This document shows, one piece after another, positions 39,310 to 48,603 of a stretch of 64,000 nt of DNA. Positions within the stretch are counted from its first letter, which is position 1. Each line of letters begins with the position of its first letter. The DNA comes from Paramacrobiotus metropolitanus. Its lineage: Eukaryota > Tardigrada > Eutardigrada > Parachela > Macrobiotidae. Location: positions 1,736,001 through 1,800,000 of the forward strand of contig NW_026570222.1 in assembly GCF_019649055.1 (NCBI RefSeq), given 5' to 3'. Below the pieces are notes generated by a model. That model ran no database searches. It had not been told where the DNA came from and worked only from the letters and a program-made list of their open reading frames with translations. The position numbers were made by a program, and so were the translations under genes.

Positions 39310-40669
39310 TTATCCCGTCGATAAGGGAAGGCACTGGAAATCTTTGGCTTTCTCAGCATCGGTAAAGTTCTGACCAATCAACCCGGCTACACTGCTGGCG
39401 CCGGTCTCAGTAAAGTTCAGATCGGGAAATTCTATGTCCATCTCCATTTTCACTGCTGCCTCTTCGGTCTCTGCCGAATCAAAAAAACTATTTTAATGGC
39501 GAATTTCAGTAACACATGCACTGTTATTTCTTTAATTTATTTACTCAATACCCTTCGTAATCCATTATAAATATATTATACTTAGAGTACATGGCGGTTT
39601 AGAGTTTTGATTATGTATTTCAGTAAGCACATGAGTGACATGACCATACTGCTCACCTTTTGGTGTGGGACTGGACATTCGGCCAAGTGGCAAAACTGAT
39701 ACTCGAAATCACTGACAGCGAAATTTGCCAGACGACCGGAAGCGGTAGCTCCTTCGGCTTCATTACTAGAAATTTCTACAAAATTACTGCAGCTGCAAAA
39801 ATGAATCGAAACCATTCAAACGAAGTACCTATGTGCCAAACAAAACCAACACATGGTCAATTGGGTGACGTCAACTCGTCACGTAAATTGTAAATACATC
39901 AACGATGTTCAATCAGCTATTGTAAAGTCTACGTCATTATCATATTATGCAGCAATTTATGCTCTAACAGTCTAAGCAAAATCTAACCCGATGTGACCAT
40001 GGTCCACGACGGCGACGGTCAAAAAACAAACCTGCGACATCAAAGTGAACAGCGGTACCATCGGTGTTCTCAAGAACTGCACGGCCTTCGTAAATATCGT
40101 CACCAATGCGTAAGTAAACCACGCCATCCGGTCCTCTCGCAATAGCCATCGGTTGGTGAAAATAATCAGCAGGGACATCAGCTTTAATCCGTAGTCTGAT
40201 GCTTTCTGTCTATGTAAATTTTATCGTACACTTTAAAAGCAAAATCTCTAAAATTTAATATAATCATTTTTCGAATTATTTCCTATTGAGCTACAATGTT
40301 TCTGTAGATTCCTTACCAGTCCACTTTTTAATGGAATTAGGTCTTACAACTTCTGAGTTCTGACCAGTGAGAAGTAAGTACTCGTAACACTCAGTAACAG
40401 CATCGCTTATGGCTAATTACCGCTTATATCAGTAATCTTATAGCAATATAAATTATTATCTACAATAATAATTGTCTTTTAGAAGCAAATTAAATGTTAT
40501 CACAAGTACGAGAACACTCTTCGAAAATCCTCCAACGTTCAGACTAAGAACTGGTTCAGTTAAGTGGGTGGCCATATTTGACGCTTCCTTGGTGGTGTTT
40601 TTTACCTTTATTTGAGGCTTCTGGTAGTCCATCTTGGCTTGCAGAAAACACAGATTCTTGTGACAAAAC
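39310..40669 (-). CDS. unidentified multi-exon gene (incomplete model)
   Basis: At least three coding segments look real on this strand: about 40205-40032 (contains VVYLRIGDDIYEGRAVLEN), 39786-39657 (contains ASGRLANFAVSDFEYQFCHL) and 39468-39310 (acidic, ends QCLPLSTG and stop). A fourth possible upstream exon lies at about 40669-40607 (LSQESVFSASQDGLPEASNK). The junctions at 40205 and at 39468 can be made in phase, the latter with the acceptor AG at the second of two adjacent AGs. The junction between 40032 and 39786 does not close in frame with any good donor I see, so a small exon may be missing. The pattern YEG..LENTDGTAVHFD recalls the small TFIIIC subunit 6 family (GTF3C6), but this is only a weak resemblance. 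Confidence 0.4.
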
Positions 40670-41726
40670 TACAAAAATGCGCGAGAATCATCGGAACTAC
40701 AACTGTGGACTGCTTCGCACTTCGCAGACAACCGAAGACCCAAACTGTCCAGACATCTCTTTTATAGGTAACAAAACAAGAACCACGATTGCACGTCCTG
40801 GCTCTTCTGGCATCTACATAAGAATCTGTAAGATGTAAATCGGGGTTACAGTTTCAGTGGAAGTACTTAAAATTGTTACAAAAAGAGATCTCATTCATAT
40901 ACGACTAATACGAGTAATAAAGCAAGTATAAATATGAAGTACGAGCACGCAGATCACAAACCATATTACGGTGCCGGTGCGGTAACGCTGATGAACGTGT
41001 GTAAATCCTGCAACCGCCAAACGACGGTGTTTACGTTTATCATGGATTTGTGTATGAACTTTGAAGCACGAAAACAAAAGATGTAGGGCCTGTAGTTACG
41101 ATTAATTCAAAAGGAAGAGAAAATTTTGAGGACTTTGTGAAAATCTGTGCAGTACCTACTATACTCGTACGTTGGTACAACGGCGGCTTCAAGCATTCAC
41201 TATGAGTAACCGTACAGTGGACGCAAAAGTACGGTCCGTACTTAAGCGTCCACTGGGTAGTCTTTCCCGACCAGAGCTACGAACACCAAGACAGACTGAC
41301 CTTTAAACTGAATAGTGAGTGCTAATTTGGTAAAAAGCTGTGACCTGACTAGCATTTTTTAAAAATAATTGTAGTCACGCATTTGTAGCTCACGGTAATT
41401 TCAACAAAGATGAGCACAAACTAGTACGAGTAGCTTCCTTCGTAACTTTTTTTCGTCTTGGCTAGGAAGATGTCCTTTATAAATTACCCCATCAAATCAA
41501 GATACCGGTACAGAGCAAATGTAGGGCAGCCAAAAAACCTAACCCAGACAAAAAGCAATCTCTGTTGTCAAGTCCACAAACGGTTATAGTGTTATACCAA
41601 AATAAAATCTATTCGAACAAAGTTTTTGAGCCAACGCATATCAGACCTACAATAGATCCAAATAACTATTAATGTTATGCAGTTTCCAGCGCACAATAAA
41701 AACAAAGCAAAATGAAACGTAATCCA
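40670..41726. other. no supported gene
   Basis: About 1 kb that may contain the first exon(s) and promoter of the unresolved minus-strand gene and the UFSP2 3' UTR. I could not support any specific exon here. Confidence 0.4.
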
Positions 41727-44700
41727 TCAGGTCACTACCAAGTTGACCAACGAGGGTCTAAGCGGACAACATAAATTATAAAAGGCAGTCTGGTCCCAAA
41801 ATTCTGGCGTTCTCCAGCAAACTCCATTCTGAAAAAATGGCTTAATAGAGGAATCTAATACGAAGTCCCACAAACACACTTCCCACCTTTTTCAGAATCA
41901 GGTCAATGTCATCCTCGCCAACGTAATGAGGATCGACCACCAAAGCTTTGACTTCGCCAGTGACGCGGTTCATGGCAATTCCAGCAATGGTGTGGGCATA
42001 CACTCCCCCTCCTACAACCCACGGAATGCCTACTCATACATCCCAAGCAGCACCGGATTTTTAACTGTAATGTGCACTGTGTAACAAACCTATCATTACA
42101 GGAGTTCCTTCGGTCTCAAAATGGTACTTCAATGATGCAAATGCTGTTGACAATTCCGATCCAGAGTTAGCCGTCACAAATCGGCACGGCACCTGCAGGC
42201 AATAAAGTTTTCCAAATTCCTCATGCAGCAAAATTCACACTGATCTCCCACCTTCAGGATATGCTCCAGCACACGAGTAATTTCAGTCGCCCCAATCCAC
42301 TGTTTCGATCCGATAATGGAACGCTCGCGATCTTTAACTTCTACCAGTACTTTCTGGATCTGATCGTGCGTCGGTATGGGTAAATCTGTGAATCCTTGCA
42401 AACGAAACCAGGAAAATATTGTTTGCAGTGACCGATAGGCACACCCCCAGCCGTCATCGTCAAAGCGATCTTGTTTATAGTGATGATAAGTATACAGTCC
42501 TTGTACACAAGCAACATCCCATTGCTCAGGATTTTCGTTCAAAAACTGGCCTATTATCAAACAAGAACAGTAAACAGTTAGTGCCACAAGAATAATGGCA
42601 GCGAGTAGAACCGCACATGTAAATAATTCGTACTTGGTTTTCTGATGAAAATGTACGACTAATGCCAACGATTATAAGTATCGGCTTTATATGAAAAGTG
42701 TTCTATTATTCTGCGTTCTACAACGGGATCAAAGTTGTATACTCGTATACTTAGTAACTTTCTTACTGTTTTTAAGCAGAAGTTTGTCTCCGACACCCAT
42801 TAGATTCTTGCGTGCCATTCCAACTCTATTCCTTAATGAAGCATAAGGATGGAGCACCAGATCTTTGGTAACGAAGCCAAAACGACTGTACAGTTGTTGC
42901 ATTAAGTCATCTGAAAATCGCAAGGTTAAAACTCGAAGGAGCATCTTTTTACGACGCTGTAATGCAGCCTGTACGTAATCTTGTTTTTAAAATCTCGAAT
43001 CGATGACACACCTTGCACACGATCCTCCGTCAAGCGTTTCCGTACGGTGGCAAGCAAAGTAAGAATGTTTGGTCCATTAATAATATGGTACGGTACCGGA
43101 ATATCAGCCTTGAAGTGGAAGATACAAACCGTGGAAAAGGCGAAATATACTGGCGTATTGAGTTAAACTTACGTCTTCCATGGTTAACGAGCCACATTCG
43201 GGACGACGAAGGAATTCACAAAGTGCAGCAAACTGCCGCTTTTTTGCATGTTCTATGAACTCCACAAGCTCACCCAAAGCCTTTTCTTTGGGTACAAACA
43301 AAAAAGCATCAACCTGGAAACGTATTAACCTAGTCGCCCCTGGAAGCAAAAGTAAAAACTGTAATGTTTCGGAATCCCATTTTTGAGAAATAAATTTACG
43401 AGTAAACTTTACCGGAACCAACTGTCAACAGCGGCGAGCTTCCCTCTGAGCTGCTCTGATGCGACACATTGGAATGTATACTGATATCCAACAATTTATC
43501 CTGCAAAAAGTGAACAGTTATTCTGGCAGAAAACCCCAGTCAAAAGAAAAAAAGTGCGACTGAAACTAATAACCGTTTACTGAACGTTTGTACTATGAAA
43601 TTTCACCTGACCCACTAACCGAGAGCAGATTTCCGGATAAATCGGAGAAAGACACAGGCAAGCTGCGCGGTTTCGATGCCGTTTTTTCAGCTTTTTGCTG
43701 ATTTTTCTCCAGCACAGTAACGAAGTCTTTAATGGGAGTATGGAGATTAACTCCCCTGAGGCCATCTTTAACGACGACAACCGAAGGCTCTCCAGGAAGG
43801 AAAAAAACCGAGTTGTCGCATAAACTGTATCCAAAGTGAGATTTGTTTTCAATTTGTAATTCCATTAACTTATCCTCAACGGCCTTTGTAATGCCTATAA
43901 ACCAAACATTCCATGAAAAAAACAGCGCAGACCTTGCAAGATAAATCAATAAATGGATTAGTATCTCATTTCATTAGTTTACATAACGCCACAGATTCAC
44001 AATAATATCACAGGATTAGGAAGATACCATTTTTATTCTGATTAGGTGTAATGGACGTGCTGAAAGTGCCCCTCAGAGTGAAACAAACGTAAAACTGCTG
44101 CAGGAAACGATTGGGTTTGACCGTAACCGGAACTTCACGAAGCGTATCGGTTGTGTCGGCCAACAATCCTTTTAAGTTAGCGCCCGCGTTCTCACAGCAA
44201 ATCACAATTCGGTGCTAGAAGCACAAAGCACCATTAAAAACTTTGCACAAATTAGCGCAAGAATTACTTAGCAGCCGAATGGCAATCATCACGTTAGCGG
44301 TTGATGATAATATGTGTCACCAATAATTATTATTAACTGACTGACACTCAATAACAATCCCCAATTTCTATTTTTATAGCATTAAAATTTTTCCGGCGAC
44401 TTGCAGCAAATGTTACGCTATTTAAACAACTGAAAAAAATCCCAAATCATCGGTACCTGCTTTAGTTTTGGAGAGGCCGCAGAATTTAACACGCTGAGAA
44501 ATGCAGCCAAATTGTGTCGGCCACTAGAATCGTCAGAATTCGCGGTGGCTGCCAATATTCCCACGCTGACAAGCCCTACCAAGAGTCCACACAAATTAAA
44601 GAGTGCACCTCTCGAAGCTTACTATTTTCAACACGGACCAGTAGGAATTAACTGATTGTTCAAGTCCAAATACTCCTGCAGACGGCCTGGATCATGAAAT

Positions 44701-45044
44701 ACGTCGGAATCACAGAATGAACACATCAACACAATGAACTGATTTTGCTCTTTTTCCAGTTCCAGTCCATAAAGCACAGCGTACTGGAATTCAGGAGACT
44801 CTTCTCGGTAATAACGTTGCAAATGCTGGAAGTAAACGCAAACATTAACAAATCAAATAACTACTACATACAGTAACATCCTGAAATAACTTAAGGTCCC
44901 ACGGAGATGATGCTGTAAAAATCATCTGACACACGCAGCGCTTCTGTCTCTGAACTGCTGCGGGGATCGGCAGTCAAAGTCTCAAAACTAGACCTTAAGG
45001 ATTTCTCTTACCTTCTCCAAGTTTTCCGCTACGTGAATACTCAT
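41727..45044 (-). CDS. UFM1-specific protease 2 (UFSP2), long form
   Basis: Cysteine protease that matures UFM1 and removes it from targets at the ER. Exons in transcript order: 45044-45012, 44825-44639, 44608-44457, 44214-44028, 43894-43620, 43502-43412, 43339-43173, 43108-43012, 42910-42767, 42550-42252, 42192-42090, 42011-41887, 41828-41727; 653 aa in one frame. The catalytic region is plain: [24 protein letters not shown] carries the nucleophilic Cys; [11 protein letters not shown] follows; then [13 protein letters not shown] and VVDPHYVG carry the Asp/His; it ends near [16 protein letters not shown]. Human UFSP2 is about 469 aa. The extra N-terminal part of roughly 160 aa ([29 protein letters not shown]) resembles the longer N-terminal region of non-vertebrate UFSP2 and is perhaps MPN-like. 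The frame closes only if a 30-nt intron (44609-44638) or a close alternative is removed. Confidence 0.88.
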
Positions 45045-45203
45045 TTCAACAATAGACAAAATTAACAGTTTGCCTTAAAATCGGAAAAATTCGGTATATT
45101 GTGCTGATACTGAAAACAGAAAAATCTACACACGCATAAAAGCCTCGTATCAGATTTTGTACTTGTAGAAGGTAAAACTGAAATAAAATAAATTTTACAT
45201 CCA

Positions 45204-45302
45204 CGCGCGGCTAACGGGAAAATTGCTCCTCGTAGACCTAACGCTATAACGAACCGCGCCCACAGCCAATGAGCAGTTTCTTAGCCAACGAATCGTAATT
45301 AC
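45204..45302 (+). repeat. left terminal inverted repeat
   Basis: Reads CGCGCGGCTAACGGG, then a segment identical in reverse complement to 47221-47319 apart from a handful of substitutions and small differences. Confidence 0.85.
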
Positions 45303-45824
45303 CTACAGGATTAGAAGGCACATTGCAAAAATGTACTGGTACTATGCAGAACTTATCGGTAGCGGCTATATAAAAAGTTAATGTGCAATATAAAACTTTT
45401 TAATCAAAGCTTCAGTTCTCATTTTTATTTATATAAAATAATTTTACGTTTTGGTTTCTGCTAATTACGTTTTTGCTGAATTTCATTAACGATTTTAATA
45501 TCGATGGACAGTTTCATAAGAATAAAGTCGTGTCATTATATGTAAACTGATGTCGTAGCAGTCGTGCTTTTCATGTAAATGAAATAGCTTACGCCACAAG
45601 ATTTGTTCAATGGTTTTTAAAATTAAACACCGATGTACAAAAAAATCAAAAAGTTAAAGATCGCTACAATAAAATGCATTTTTGTTGCAAAAATAAAATG
45701 GCTTACAAAAAACAAAAATTCTAAGCTACTTCTCATAACTGTAAAAAATAAAGAAATTATGCGAAATACAAAATTCTAAGCTAAATCTCATAACCGCCCG
45801 CATCAGGATGCACTACAAATTTTA

Positions 45825-45955
45825 CATCAAGTTGTACTACAAGATGTACATAAAGGTACACTCCAGGATGTACATCAAGGTGTACTACAGGATGTGCATC
45901 AAGGTGTACTACTGAATGTACATTAGGTTGTACTACAGGGTGTGCTGCAGAGCAT
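45825..45955. repeat. left internal minisatellite
   Basis: Imperfect tandem units of about 24-30 bp built from GTACATCAAGGTGTACTACA-like sequence. The open frame here (45781-45969, minus) just translates the repeat into Val/His-rich peptide and is not a gene. Confidence 0.8.
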
Positions 45956-46639
45956 TTATTTAATAACAAACGATATCTTAATGTAATTAAAACTAAAGGG
46001 AAATACTAAATTTAAAATAACAAATATTGTTACATATGTATTAAATATACATGAGAAAACAATTAATATAAGAAATTACTACATATACAAAAACTTTCGG
46101 CACTACTCTATACGTTTTTAAGATAGGAGGTTATCGTTAGCCCCGACATGCACAGTAATCTGGTGCGTTTTAATGTAGACTAATATTTCAGTACGACTGT
46201 AGTATGCTGCCCTGCAATGCTACAAAACAACCTCATCATAAATTTAAGACGCCACAAATTTAATTGTGGATTTCGCAAACAAACTTTTTAGAATGTAGCA
46301 TTTAGGATTGTTAACTCACCCATACCGGCAAAGCGGAATTGTTTAGGTAACGTCGAAGACATTACTAAAACGCAATTTTTACAAACATAATCTGGACAAG
46401 CTAAAAAGAAATTTTTATTTTTAAAGAATAATTAATAATACAGAAACTAATTGTTACGATAATGCATATAATAATAATGTATTCCGTACCAGAAACTTTG
46501 CTCATGCCCTAAAAACGTAATACCGAAGTTTTTGTAGTGGTGTCTCATGTTAATTTTTATCTCGTGTTTTCTTTAATATAGATATGACAGTACTTATTAT
46601 TTCAAATTTTAGCATTAATATATTTAAATAAACGAACGT

Positions 46640-46765
46640 CCTGTAGCACATCCTGTAGTACATCGTGATGTACATCCTGCAGTACAGCCTGAAGTACATC
46701 GTGGTGTACAACCTGATGTAAAACCTGTAGTACACCCTGATGTACAGTCTGCAGTGCTCCCTGTT
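46640..46765. repeat. right internal minisatellite, inverted relative to the left
   Basis: Imperfect units of TGTAGTACATCGTGATGTACATCC-like sequence, the reverse-complement family of the 45825-45955 block. The two blocks therefore form an internal inverted repeat of the 2.1-kb element. Confidence 0.8.
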
Positions 46766-47138
46766 GGGAAAGGCTACGAGAAATAGCTTTGAATTTCTGT
46801 ATTTTGCCACTATTTGCATATGTAAACTAGTTTTTTGTGACAAAATACTTGTTTTTATTGTGAACAATAAAATTGTTTGTTGTTTTTCACATTAATGTGC
46901 AATTTTAAAAACGGTGGAGTGAATTTTGTGACCCAGTAAAAGTTATGATAACTTGTCATTTACAAGGAAAGAACGACGACAACAAGACTACCAGTCAATA
47001 ACAACATGAACAGAAGTAGTGAAATTCAGCGATACCGTTATCGACAGAAAAAAACATGAAAATTAATCTTTCTTGTAAGAAAAACGAAAACTCTGACGCT
47101 GGGATTTAAAAAGGTTTAATATAGCATGTACGGTTACT

Positions 47139-47177
47139 TTTTAAATGCTATGGCTTTCAAAGCCATAGCATTTAAAA
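47139..47177. repeat. 39-bp near-perfect palindrome
   Basis: Two 19-bp arms (TTTTAAATGCTATGGCTTT and its exact reverse complement) are separated by a single C at 47158. It lies inside the right part of the 2.1-kb element and could extrude as a hairpin. Confidence 0.95.
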
Positions 47178-47220
47178 GCCAATGATTTGAATCGGAGAAA
47201 ATTTCTCTTAAGTTCTGTGT

Positions 47221-47319
47221 GCAATTAGGATTCGTTGGCTAAGGAACTGCTCATTGGCTGTGGGTGGGGTTCGTTATAGCGTTAGGTCTACGAGGAGCAA
47301 TTTTCCCGTTAGCCGCGCG
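47221..47319 (-). repeat. right terminal inverted repeat
   Basis: Reverse complement of 45204-45302; ends in GTTAGCCGCGCG. Confidence 0.85.
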
Positions 47320-47352
47320 TATTTTACGCGAAATACGCAAAATACATCCCAT

Positions 47353-47580
47353 TGATAGGCAGTCGCACAGTGCGCTAAAATCTTAAGAAGATTTAATAAT
47401 GCAGCCGGTGTAGATCAGTGGTAAGACGGACGGCTACAGACGCAGCTGGCACGGGTTCGAGTCCCGTCATCGGCAGATTTTTATTTCTTCAGTATCTTCA
47501 GTAAATTCAGAAATTCATATTTAAATTTCATTTATAGAATCAGCAGTGTTCTCCTGTCGCAGGCGTCCGCCCTTCTAAGA
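47353..47580 (+). repeat. 228-bp tRNA-containing unit, copy 1
   Basis: Begins TGATAGGCAGTCGCACAG and ends CGCCCTTCTAAGA. By eye it is identical along its whole length to copies 2 and 3. It carries a small palindrome (AAATCTTAAGAAGATTT) just upstream of a tRNA-like sequence. Confidence 0.92.
47404..47475 (+). ncRNA. tRNA-like sequence, copy 1
   Basis: 72 nt. The acceptor stem GCCGGTG/CATCGGC pairs in all seven positions (one G-U), with discriminator A. The T-arm ACGGG-TTCGAGT-CCCGT is perfect and contains the B box GGTTCGAGTCC. An A-box-like TAGATCAGTGG is present. A run of T5 follows at once, as for RNA polymerase III termination. The D-stem is weak and the canonical anticodon stem does not pair; standard numbering would put ACA at the anticodon. 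It is therefore either a degenerate tRNA, a tRNA-derived SINE head, or a tRNA with unusual folding (CGGCT/AGCTG can pair around an 8-nt loop). Confidence 0.7.
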
Positions 47581-47836
47581 TGGTAGCAGATCCGTTGGTT
47601 CACCCCTCCGGGTGTATTTAAAGTACAGCAATAGGCTTGGCTCCACACGCACCGTGTAAGAAAACGGATAGCAGTAGCACCGTGTAAGAAAACGGACAAT
47701 ACGTGGACAGCCTGCAGTACAACAGCAATGTTATCGGGAGAGAAGGGGGCGCTTGTACGAAGGAGTACGTATCACGCACTGTTGCACTGTTGTTATCAGA
47801 CTACGCTCAAGGGGCTTCGCTGTCTTGCAGCGGGGA
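47581..47836. other. 256-bp spacer with short direct repeats
   Basis: Unrelated sequence between units 1 and 2. It contains GCACCGTGTAAGAAAACGGA twice, about 30 bp apart (near 47659 and 47688). Confidence 0.8.
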
Positions 47837-48064
47837 TGATAGGCAGTCGCACAGTGCGCTAAAATCTTAAGAAGATTTAATAATGCAGCCGGTGTAGATC
47901 AGTGGTAAGACGGACGGCTACAGACGCAGCTGGCACGGGTTCGAGTCCCGTCATCGGCAGATTTTTATTTCTTCAGTATCTTCAGTAAATTCAGAAATTC
48001 ATATTTAAATTTCATTTATAGAATCAGCAGTGTTCTCCTGTCGCAGGCGTCCGCCCTTCTAAGA
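47837..48064 (+). repeat. 228-bp tRNA-containing unit, copy 2
   Basis: Appears identical to copy 1 by eye, offset by 484 bp. It is followed by only 7 bp (CCATTGA) before copy 3. Confidence 0.92.
47888..47959 (+). ncRNA. tRNA-like sequence, copy 2
   Basis: Same 72 nt as copy 1, including the B box and the downstream T5 run. Confidence 0.7.
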
Positions 48065-48071
48065 CCATTGA

Positions 48072-48299
48072 TGATAGGCAGTCGCACAGTGCGCTAAAAT
48101 CTTAAGAAGATTTAATAATGCAGCCGGTGTAGATCAGTGGTAAGACGGACGGCTACAGACGCAGCTGGCACGGGTTCGAGTCCCGTCATCGGCAGATTTT
48201 TATTTCTTCAGTATCTTCAGTAAATTCAGAAATTCATATTTAAATTTCATTTATAGAATCAGCAGTGTTCTCCTGTCGCAGGCGTCCGCCCTTCTAAGA
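48072..48299 (+). repeat. 228-bp tRNA-containing unit, copy 3
   Basis: Appears identical to copies 1 and 2 by eye, offset from copy 1 by 719 bp. After it the sequence changes (CCATTCTTGAAAT). Confidence 0.92.
48123..48194 (+). ncRNA. tRNA-like sequence, copy 3
   Basis: Same 72 nt as copies 1 and 2. Confidence 0.7.
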
Positions 48300-48603
48300 C
48301 CATTCTTGAAATAGGAATTCCTCTTTTCGGGTGGCAGCTGCCTTTAAAAATGTACACAGCGTTATAAACTATGTAACATGCGCAATATTATTACTAACGT
48401 ACGCATACCGGCATACGTATACTTGTATACAACATTCACGTTTTTTTCAGGTTCCATGAAAATACATCAGAAACGACATTCCCCGAAAACCACCTTATTT
48501 TCCCAGTTAGCAGTCATAGAAACGAAATTCACCACATCTGAACAGACAACAAAAAAAGGCGGCGTAATTCAATAAAAAACACAAAAAGATGCCTTAGATG
48601 GCA

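Larger units (their letters stand above)
45204..47319. mobile_element. 2.1-kb non-autonomous element with terminal inverted repeats
   Basis: Two arms of about 100 bp, 45204-45302 and 47221-47319, are near-identical reverse complements (outer end CGCGCGGCTAACGGG). They enclose about 1.9 kb with no transposase-like frame. Just inside lie two inverted minisatellite blocks. The sequence ATTTTAC occurs just outside both ends (about 45193 and 47321) and might be a target-site duplication, but it is not flush with both arms. The structure resembles foldback elements or large MITEs. Confidence 0.75.

Noticed and set aside
45781-45969. Minus-strand frame encoding a Val/His-rich repeated peptide
   Set aside because: It is the translation of the internal minisatellite of the 2.1-kb element; the same repeat on the other arm is in another orientation and frame.
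47404-47475. Calling a standard elongator tRNA with a named amino acid
   Set aside because: The D-stem is weak and the canonical anticodon stem does not pair, so the isotype would be a guess.
47353-48299. Possible CRISPR-like array
   Set aside because: The repeated units are 228 bp, the spacers are 256 and 7 bp, and the context is a eukaryotic genome. There are no cas genes.
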